Below the pieces are notes generated by a model. The model had not been told where the DNA came from and searched no databases. It worked only from the letters and a program-made list of their open reading frames with translations. A program made the position numbers and the translations under genes. Of a DNA stretch of 37,726 nt, positions 32,594 to 37,726 are shown piece by piece; within the stretch, counting starts at the first letter, position 1; each line of letters begins with the position of its first letter. Source of the DNA: a candidate division WOR-3 bacterium (GTDB lineage: Bacteria > Hydrothermota > Tepidihabitantia > SM23-42); assembly GCA_029858255.1 (NCBI GenBank), contig JAOUFJ010000024.1, positions 1-37,726 of the forward strand, in the 5' to 3' direction.

Positions 32594-33019
32594 CTACTTA
32601 AAATTATTCAGCATTTTCACAACACCGCGAACGATCTCTTCTCTTTCCTTTTGCGAAAATCCGCTAAACGCCGTGGCAATGAGGCGCTCAGAGATCATAT
32701 CAAAATCCCGCTCAAGCGACCTGCCCTTGGCGGTCAAACAGAGATAAGTGATTCTCTTGTCACCGGGATCCTTTTCCTTCACTACATACCCGGCACGCAC
32801 CAGTTTATTCACAAGTGCAGTAACGGTCGATTTATCCCTTCCTATCCTCTCAGCAATTTCCTTCATGGGCACCCTGTCTTTCTTAAACAAATTACTCACT
32901 ATCCCGCCATGTGATGGTACGAGCCCTGTGATCTTCCTTTGATTCAATTCTCTGATAATAAATTCATATGCCCTATCCCTCACTCTGGCGATCAAGGCAA
33001 TGACGTGCTCGGTCTTCAT
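32594..33019 (-). CDS. MarR-family transcriptional regulator
   Basis: This 141-residue winged-helix protein has the recognition region MKEIAERIGRDKSTVTALVNKLVRAGYV and the wing KDPGDKRITYLCLTAKG (about residues 50-100), flanked by dimerisation helices. MarR proteins usually repress their own operon and a nearby transporter until a ligand binds. ATG 33019 is chosen because a perfect promoter -10 box ends 6 nt upstream, giving a leaderless message; the in-frame TTG at 33043 would lie inside the promoter. It is followed by lysE in the same direction. Confidence 0.92.
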   Translation of the reverse strand: MKTEHVIALIARVRDRAYEFIIRELNQRKITGLVPSHGGIVSNLFKKDRVPMKEIAERIGRDKSTVTALVNKLVRAGYVVKEKDPGDKRITYLCLTAKGRSLERDFDMISERLIATAFSGFSQKEREEIVRGVVKMLNNFK

Positions 33020-33025
33020 CTTTGT

Positions 33026-33054
33026 ATTATACTTTGATATCAAACCTTTGTCAA
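33026..33054 (-). promoter_or_regulatory. marR promoter with operator between -35 and -10
   Basis: On the minus strand TTGACA (33054-33049), a 17-nt spacer and TATAAT (33031-33026). The spacer contains the palindrome TTTGATATCAAA (33033-33044), so a bound dimer would block RNA polymerase. Confidence 0.82.
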
Positions 33055-33062
33055 GGGGGCTC

Positions 33063-33193
33063 TGGGGTCAGGTCTTGACTATTGACAAATCAATCAACTT
33101 GACCAACATCCAAGTAAAAGCAGTGATGGCTTCGAAAATCAACCCCGGTATTGCGAAAATGCGGCAATTGTCAATAGTCAAGACCTGACCCCA
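33063..33193. mobile_element. MITE-like palindromic-ended element, copy 2
   Basis: This 131-bp element has the same 26-bp inverted ends as copy 1; the internal right half (TTCGAAAATCAACCCCGGT...GCGAAAATG) is nearly the same as in copy 3. It lies 8 bp upstream of the marR -35 box and 9 bp before the promoter of the next gene, so it separates two divergent promoters. No coding capacity. Confidence 0.85.
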
Positions 33194-33202
33194 TCAATCG
33201 CA

Positions 33203-33231
33203 TTGACTTCGCAGCCAATTTGACATAATAT
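33203..33231 (+). promoter_or_regulatory. Promoter of the beta-barrel candidate gene
   Basis: TTGACT (33203-33208), a 17-nt spacer and TAATAT (33226-33231). Confidence 0.55.
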
Positions 33232-33257
33232 CGTGCAGTAATCCGTACACGGAGGGC

Positions 33258-33848
33258 ATGATGGTGAAGAGAATATTGCTCGCTTTATTCCTGTTTATCT
33301 TACCTGTTTTTGCGGTTGAGTATTGTGCCGGCATCATTAGCCATGGAGGAATGGTACCGAGCCGCTGGGGTTCTCTCACATCCAGCGAACCGGCATATCA
33401 GCTGGGACTGGGACTAAACATCTGGTTCACCAATAAGATCGGCGTTCATACCGGTCTTCAATATGCCTGGTATTATTATGAGTACGAACCCGTCACACTG
33501 GAATGGAGCTGCGGGAATCTACTCCTCCCGGTTGATTTGATCTACGGCATCCCTATCGGGAAAAACAAAATTGTGCTCGGCGCAGGATTCGCGATATGCA
33601 AGACGCTGAACGCTACGGGTGCCGTTGGATTCATAACACCGATATCCGTCCCGGACAGTATATTGGAGACAAATATCGGACCCGAATTGATGGTGGGCAT
33701 GGAAATAAATTTCCAAAGCATTTGCCTATTCCCCTCTATTAGATACGCTCACGCCCTTAACGGCCCGAGCAACAAATACTGGGATCGTGAAGAGGAGACG
33801 TCGCATCACTACATACTACTTGGCATTGCGATGATGGTCCGCTGGTAG
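33258..33848 (+). CDS. Small outer-membrane beta-barrel candidate
   Basis: This 196-residue protein has a signal peptide (MMVKRILLALFLFILPVFA). Alternating hydrophobic strands with many Tyr/Trp/Gly follow (YQLGLGLNIWFTNKIGVHTGLQYAWYYY; LLPVDLIYGIPIG; KIVLGAGFAI; GPELMVGMEINF; YILLGIAMMVRW), ending with an aromatic residue, typical of an 8-10-stranded outer-membrane barrel. No specific family is recognised. GGAGG lies 2-3 nt before the first ATG, or 5-6 nt before the second, which may be the real start. Confidence 0.75.
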   Translation: MMVKRILLALFLFILPVFAVEYCAGIISHGGMVPSRWGSLTSSEPAYQLGLGLNIWFTNKIGVHTGLQYAWYYYEYEPVTLEWSCGNLLLPVDLIYGIPIGKNKIVLGAGFAICKTLNATGAVGFITPISVPDSILETNIGPELMVGMEINFQSICLFPSIRYAHALNGPSNKYWDREEETSHHYILLGIAMMVRW

Positions 33849-33864
33849 ACTGCCGGTTAATGCA

Positions 33865-34410
33865 ATGCTAAGAAACTTGCCTGTTATCGCTGAAGAACTA
33901 GTTATTAGTGAATTGACTCTGGATGATCTGGATTACCTGTATGACTTTTCGAATTTGAAGGAGATACAGGAATTTCTCCCTGATAGGTACGAAACGAGAG
34001 AGGAACTCAGACGCACCCTGGAATGGTTGATAGGCAACTACAACAAGAGCGTAAATGAAATCATCAGAATAAGTCTCGGCATAAGGCTGAAGACCGAAAA
34101 CCAATTGATTGGATGGGTTACATACGGACCATTACCATATGACGAAAAATTGAAAGAGATTGCATATGCAATCCATCCAGCATACTGGAATAAGGGTTAT
34201 GCAACCGAGGCAGGCAGAGCATTCCTCAAATGGCTATCAGAGAATATAACAGACGATGATGTCTTTGCAGAGGTGAACCCGCAAAATCGCAGCTCAATAC
34301 GTGTGTTGGAAAAATTGGGGATGGTCAAGATCAAGGAGGACACAAGGAAGAAAGGCGGCATTACTGAAGGACCGTGGATATACAAACTCCACAAGCATGC
34401 ATTTCATTGA
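33865..34410 (+). CDS. GNAT-family N-acetyltransferase (RimJ/RimL-like)
   Basis: This 181-residue enzyme has the acetyl-CoA-binding part AYAIHPAYWNKGYATEAGRAFLKWL and the late motif VNPQNRSSIRVLEKLGMVKI, as in Acetyltransf_3 proteins that acetylate ribosomal proteins, other proteins or small molecules. The N-terminal LTLDDLDYLYDFSN is usual. The substrate is unknown. It starts 16 nt after the barrel gene. Confidence 0.9.
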   Translation: MLRNLPVIAEELVISELTLDDLDYLYDFSNLKEIQEFLPDRYETREELRRTLEWLIGNYNKSVNEIIRISLGIRLKTENQLIGWVTYGPLPYDEKLKEIAYAIHPAYWNKGYATEAGRAFLKWLSENITDDDVFAEVNPQNRSSIRVLEKLGMVKIKEDTRKKGGITEGPWIYKLHKHAFH

Positions 34411-34418
34411 TCGGGATG

Positions 34419-34446
34419 TTGACAGCACTCGCTACAAACCTATAAT
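34419..34446 (+). promoter_or_regulatory. Perfect promoter of the HAD gene, leaderless arrangement
   Basis: TTGACA (34419-34424), a 16-nt spacer and TATAAT (34441-34446) are followed by 6 nt and GTG. There is no room for a ribosome-binding leader. Confidence 0.85.
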
Positions 34447-34452
34447 CCACCT

Positions 34453-35082
34453 GTGAAACAGTACCGTGCAATCATCTTTGACTGTGGTGGTGTAATCTTC
34501 CATTTCTCACCTCACAAGGTTTTCGATCATTGGGCAATGGCGAGCGGCAAAGACGCCAATTCGCTTGAACACAAATTCGAATTCGGCAAAACATTCAAAG
34601 AATTCGAGCGGGGAGAGATCGATGCCGTGGTATTCAGAGATCGTATTATGGAAATGCTCGACTTGAAGCTCAGTGATGAAGATTTCGATAATGGATGGAA
34701 CAGTTTGTACGGAGGATTGGTACCCGGTATCGAAGAACTGCTGCAGGATCTGAAAACCCACTACCGACTGGTCGCACTGACAAATACCAACGAAATACAC
34801 GCAAAAAAGTGGCGCATAATATGTGCACCTCTTCTCCACTTTTTCGAAAAAGTGTTCAGCTCTCACGAGATCCACGCGCGAAAGCCGGAGCCCAAGGCAT
34901 ATGAGATAGTACTGAAACACCTCAATCTGGCTACTGATAAAGTAATATTCCTGGATGACAATCCTGAATTCGTCAGTGCAGCCGCGGCCAAGAATATAGA
35001 GAGCATTCACGTGACGTCATTCAGCCAAATGGTCAGAGCTCTGAGAAACCTCGGCGTCGAAGTAGCGGCGTCCCACGGGTAA
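34453..35082 (+). CDS. HAD-superfamily hydrolase, YihX-like
   Basis: This 209-residue HAD protein has motif I IIFDCGGVIFHF (nucleophile Asp10, with Gly where phosphatases have the second Asp, as in YihX), a helical cap (ERGEIDAVVFRDRI), motif II LTNTNEIH, motif III with Lys (ARKPEPKAYEIVL) and motif IV FLDDNPEFVSAA. The closest type I recall is E. coli YihX, an alpha-glucose-1-phosphate phosphatase. The start is GTG behind a leaderless promoter. The VOC gene follows after 13 nt. Confidence 0.9.
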   Translation: MKQYRAIIFDCGGVIFHFSPHKVFDHWAMASGKDANSLEHKFEFGKTFKEFERGEIDAVVFRDRIMEMLDLKLSDEDFDNGWNSLYGGLVPGIEELLQDLKTHYRLVALTNTNEIHAKKWRIICAPLLHFFEKVFSSHEIHARKPEPKAYEIVLKHLNLATDKVIFLDDNPEFVSAAAAKNIESIHVTSFSQMVRALRNLGVEVAASHG

Positions 35083-35095
35083 TAAGGCCACACCG

Positions 35096-35476
35096 ATGAA
35101 TCTGAACCTCCTCTACCCAATAATCCTCGCAGAAGATTATGAGAAACTGGTAGATTGGTATATGAATACGTTTGATTTGAGGATCAAACATAAGTTTGAA
35201 GGTAAAGAAAACTATACCGTATTAGAACACTCGGGTCAGGCCGTGGTAGGCATCGCAATTGCACGTGAAATGGGTGTAAAACCAACTGCTCCGCGAAACA
35301 ATACCGCCATAATTCAATTCTCCGTTTCGGATATCAATAGGCTCTTCGCAGGAGTCAGAGAAACGGGTAGTAAAATCCTGTTTGGCCCTTTTACAGATGA
35401 AGAAGGAAAATATCTGTACGGCGGACTGCTTGATATCAGAGGAAACCAGATCTGGGTCGTTGAAGAGAGAAAGTAA
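35096..35476 (+). CDS. VOC/glyoxalase-fold protein
   Basis: This 126-residue single VOC unit has LYPIILAEDYEKLVDWYMNTFDLRI at the N-terminus and a C-terminal FGPFTDEEGKYLYGGLLDIRGNQIWVVE. The usual metal-binding His near the N-terminus is not seen, so it may be a binding (antibiotic-resistance-like) rather than a catalytic member. It is co-transcribed with the HAD gene. Confidence 0.85.
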   Translation: MNLNLLYPIILAEDYEKLVDWYMNTFDLRIKHKFEGKENYTVLEHSGQAVVGIAIAREMGVKPTAPRNNTAIIQFSVSDINRLFAGVRETGSKILFGPFTDEEGKYLYGGLLDIRGNQIWVVEERK

Positions 35477-35484
35477 GGACGCCT

Positions 35485-35615
35485 TGGGGTCAGGTCTTGA
35501 CTATTGACAAAATGGTGTACAAACCCAGCGCATAGCTAATAGCAGTGTTGGTTTCGAAAATCAACCCCGATATTGCGAAAATGTGGTAATTGTCAATAGT
35601 CAAGACCTGACCCCA
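35485..35615. mobile_element. MITE-like palindromic-ended element, copy 3
   Basis: This 131-bp element has the same 26-bp inverted ends as copies 1 and 2 and the same orientation as copy 2. It begins 8 bp after the VOC stop and ends 28 bp before the methyltransferase stop, so it separates two convergent genes. Confidence 0.85.
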
Positions 35616-35643
35616 CTCGTTGGCTTTGAGGGAAGATCTGAAG

Positions 35644-36393
35644 TTAAGAAGTTGGTTTCACACAGGCATACGATGGTGAGTCGAACACATTCCTACCTTT
35701 GGGGTATTCTGTTACTTTAAATCCTGCCTTACGCAATAAATCTCTCCAGACATCCACCGTGAAGGTACCACACACGTGGAAGTCATGCTCTATTCTCAAC
35801 TTCCCCTTCTCTCGAATCAGATAGATCATCGTCGTCTCGAATGTATCATCGGACGGATCCGGGTCATAGTTATTTTCGATGAAAGTTATTTCCATGAAAT
35901 CTGTTATGGATACCGTACTCTGTGTCTTGTTCTGCATGAGATCTCCTTTGCAGAACTCCGCATAACAGATCATGACACCGCCCGCACATAGATGCCTATA
36001 TGCGCATTGGAATGTCCTCAGCAAATCGTCCGAGCTTGTAATATAAGCAATACCATCATTGATGTATATTGAATCAAACTGACGCTTCAAATCACAATAC
36101 CTCATATCGGCCAGGTAGAAATTACATTCCGGATTCAACTTTCTCGCATTATCCAACATCGCGTTGCTGATATCCAAACCATAAGCATCAAAGTGTTTCT
36201 TGAAATGGAAGAGATTCTTACCGCCCCCGCAGGTTATATCCAGGAGAGATTTTACCTCGATTTGGGCGTGCTGCTTGATGAGAGCTACGGCCGTTTCACT
36301 TTCTTCCCTGTATTCTTCAACGCTCCCCCACAAAGGCCATAACCATGCAAGGTCATTATACAGACGATACATCCCTTTGGACTTATCGATCAC
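35644..36393 (-). CDS. Class I SAM-dependent methyltransferase
   Basis: This 249-residue protein has motif I SLLDITCGGGKNLFHF, an acidic motif YGLDISNAML, LADMRYCDL and LCAGGVMICY, followed by a C-terminal beta extension (DPSDDTFETTMIYLIREKGK...HDFHVCGTFTVDVWRDLLRKAGF). The substrate is unknown. The GTG start at 36393 is supported by a promoter whose -10 box ends 6 nt before it; ATG 36372 is an alternative. It is of the same general class as the one at 28639 but not closely similar. Confidence 0.88.
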   Translation of the reverse strand: MIDKSKGMYRLYNDLAWLWPLWGSVEEYREESETAVALIKQHAQIEVKSLLDITCGGGKNLFHFKKHFDAYGLDISNAMLDNARKLNPECNFYLADMRYCDLKRQFDSIYINDGIAYITSSDDLLRTFQCAYRHLCAGGVMICYAEFCKGDLMQNKTQSTVSITDFMEITFIENNYDPDPSDDTFETTMIYLIREKGKLRIEHDFHVCGTFTVDVWRDLLRKAGFKVTEYPKGRNVFDSPSYACVKPTS

Positions 36394-36399
36394 GATGCC

Positions 36400-36427
36400 A
36401 TTATATCCAACCGCATCTTGCCGTCAA
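36400..36427 (-). promoter_or_regulatory. Promoter of the 35644-36393 methyltransferase, leaderless arrangement
   Basis: On the minus strand TTGACG (36427-36422), a 16-nt spacer and TATAAT (36405-36400) are followed by 6 nt and GTG. A 10-bp inverted repeat (ACGATGCCAT at 36392-36401, ATGGCATCGT at 36434-36443) frames the promoter and may be an operator. Confidence 0.78.
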
Positions 36428-36511
36428 GAAAACATGGCATCGTATAACGGGGATGGGGGTTGACTTTTTGGCATCAACCGGTGTCTTGTCAGTACTGTCG
36501 GTTGATATGAT

Positions 36512-36545
36512 GAGATTGCCGCGTCGCTCTGCTCCTCGCAATGAC
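36512..36545 (-). repeat. REP-like palindromic element (second copy)
   Basis: On the minus strand it reads GTCATTGCGAGGAG...GCGGCAATCTC, the same ends as 6052-6090 with a different centre. The rest of the 309-bp gap (36428-36511 and 36546-36657) shows nothing I can name. Confidence 0.7.
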
Positions 36546-36657
36546 ACTGCTGTGCAGGATGACTACAGTGAGAACAGATAGATTACGGTTATAACAAATA
36601 AACATGAACCTCCAGTCAGCGTAGGCATTTACCACAGGGGGTGGAGGGATGAGATGG

Positions 36658-36685
36658 TTGACACGGTCGCGCATGCAAATACAAT
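36658..36685 (+). promoter_or_regulatory. Promoter of the radical SAM gene
   Basis: TTGACA (36658-36663), a 16-nt spacer and TACAAT (36680-36685). An AAGGA site follows before ATG 36703. Confidence 0.72.
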
Positions 36686-36702
36686 GAAAAAAGGAATCTA
36701 TC

Positions 36703-37605
36703 ATGCTGCAGGGTGTGCATTTTCTTCTCACTTATATGTGTAATTTTGAGTGTGACCATTGTTTTGTTTACAGTGGTCCGAAAGCTCCAGGCACATTCAC
36801 CCTGAATCAAATCCGAGACGTCATCGACGAAATGACCAAGATCGACACTGCGGAGTGGGTGTATTTTGAGGGCGGCGAACCGTTTTTATTCTATCCCATA
36901 ATGATCGAAGGTATCAAGATCGCCCGCGACAAAGGCTTTAAAGTAGGCCTTGTTTCGAACTCATATTTTGCCACGACCGAAGAGGATGCCGAAATCTGGC
37001 TAAAACCTCTGATCGAATTGGGTATATCTATTCTCAGCGTAAGTGACGACCCTCTTCACCATGGAGACGAAAGGGAGAATTCTGCAAAACGACTCATTGC
37101 TGCCGCAAACAATGCCGGAATACCAGTCCGTTCCATTTGCATTGAAAAACCTGCTGTCGGAGTATCTACAGACGGTACGCAAGAAAAGGGCGAACCTGTT
37201 GTTGGTGGTGACACCATGTTGCGCGGAAGAGCAGTTGAAAAACTAATTGAAGGCCTTCCGAAAAAACACTGGGACACATTCACCGAGTGCCCGCACGAAG
37301 AACTTGTAGCACCCAAAAGAATACATGTCGACCCTTATGGCCACACGCATATGTGTCAGGGGTTAAGCATGGGCAACATGTGGGAAATACCTCTGTCCGA
37401 GCTGGATAAGAAATATGACGCTAACTTGCACCCAGTCTGCGGACCATTGGTCAAAGGCGGCCCCGCTTTACTGGCAAAAACATACGACGTCAAACATGAG
37501 GATGCATATGTCGATGCCTGCCATTTCTGCTACGTTGCACGCAAATCCCTCATAGACAAATTCCCGCAGTTCCTTGCCCCACGACAGGTTTATGGGCTAG
37601 AATGA
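36703..37605 (+). CDS. Radical SAM protein with SPASM-like C-terminal cysteines
   Basis: This 300-residue enzyme has the radical SAM cluster motif Cys13-x3-Cys17-x2-Cys20 (CNFECDHC), the glycine-rich YFEGGEPF (GGE motif) and VGLVSNSYF. The C-terminal third holds more cysteines (TECPHEEL, HMCQGLSMGN, PVCGPLVKGG, DACHFCYVARK), in the pattern of a SPASM/Twitch auxiliary cluster (the CxGxxxGN form seen in CQGLSMGN). Such enzymes modify peptides, proteins or small molecules; no precursor peptide or partner gene is seen nearby, so the substrate is unknown. Confidence 0.9.
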   Translation: MLQGVHFLLTYMCNFECDHCFVYSGPKAPGTFTLNQIRDVIDEMTKIDTAEWVYFEGGEPFLFYPIMIEGIKIARDKGFKVGLVSNSYFATTEEDAEIWLKPLIELGISILSVSDDPLHHGDERENSAKRLIAAANNAGIPVRSICIEKPAVGVSTDGTQEKGEPVVGGDTMLRGRAVEKLIEGLPKKHWDTFTECPHEELVAPKRIHVDPYGHTHMCQGLSMGNMWEIPLSELDKKYDANLHPVCGPLVKGGPALLAKTYDVKHEDAYVDACHFCYVARKSLIDKFPQFLAPRQVYGLE

Positions 37606-37684
37606 CAAGTGTGGGTCACCTATGAAAAAATTGCGTTCCCCTGATTAGGTTTTACTATACTTGGTAGTTAGTTATTTGTCAATA

Positions 37685-37713
37685 TTGACCTCCGGTTAGT
37701 TCGGTATTATAAT
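37685..37713 (+). promoter_or_regulatory. Promoter reading out of the window
   Basis: TTGACC (37685-37690), a 17-nt spacer and TATAAT (37708-37713), 13 bp before the window end; it probably drives a gene to the right. Nothing else is seen between 37606 and 37684. Confidence 0.6.
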
Positions 37714-37726
37714 GTCCTTGGACCAT

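Overview
The window looks like a piece of chromosome from a diderm, probably uncultured bacterium with mid-range GC. LpxA and FabZ imply lipid A and an outer membrane. Several secreted proteins (a C25 gingipain-type peptidase, an M14 carboxypeptidase and an Omp28/thioredoxin-like protein) are of the kind that carries a FlgD-like or 'type A' C-terminal domain, as in FCB-group bacteria and candidate phylum WOR-3. That placement is inferred from gene content only; no phylogenetic marker is present.

Layout. 1-5.9 kb, minus strand: secreted peptidases C25 (runs off the left edge) and M14, then signal peptidase I. 5.9-6.25 kb: repeat-rich spacer. 6.27-11.25 kb, plus strand: tRNA-Val, then a tight run of zinc-ribbon protein, RNase HI-like protein, TrkH/KtrB, amidohydrolase and YihY. 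11.25-11.59 kb: second repeat spacer. 11.6-16.0 kb, plus strand: nrdR-nrdD behind a near-perfect NrdR box, then a MATE transporter facing a PAP2 phosphatase. 16.5-17.0 kb: third repeat spacer, followed by a 31-residue very basic gene. 27.4-17.2 kb, minus strand: an apparent ten-kilobase operon of hutI, bifunctional ftcD, two tandem TPR-protein/ExeA-like ATPase pairs, a PHP phosphoesterase, fabZ and lpxA. 27.5-37.6 kb: accessory singletons (WG-repeat lipoprotein, two methyltransferases, a secreted thioredoxin-like protein with an in-frame TGA, small envelope proteins, a MarR-LysE pair, a beta-barrel candidate, GNAT, HAD, VOC, radical SAM), with three copies of a 130-bp palindromic-ended element.

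Most striking points. (1) The Omp28-like gene at 29705-30733 has an in-frame TGA exactly where the first cysteine of CxxC is expected, followed by a hairpin with a G-first loop: a candidate selenoprotein. (2) Six genes have a near-consensus sigma70 promoter whose -10 box ends only 5-7 nt before the start codon, so their mRNAs should be leaderless. (3) Three spacers carry strict 9-bp-period degenerate repeats mixed with other shared modules. (4) MarR and LysE share a TTTGATATCAAA palindrome, placed between the -35 and -10 boxes of marR.

Visible promoters are close to TTGACA/TATAAT with a mostly 16-nt spacer. All function calls come from reading translated motifs by eye; no database search was run.
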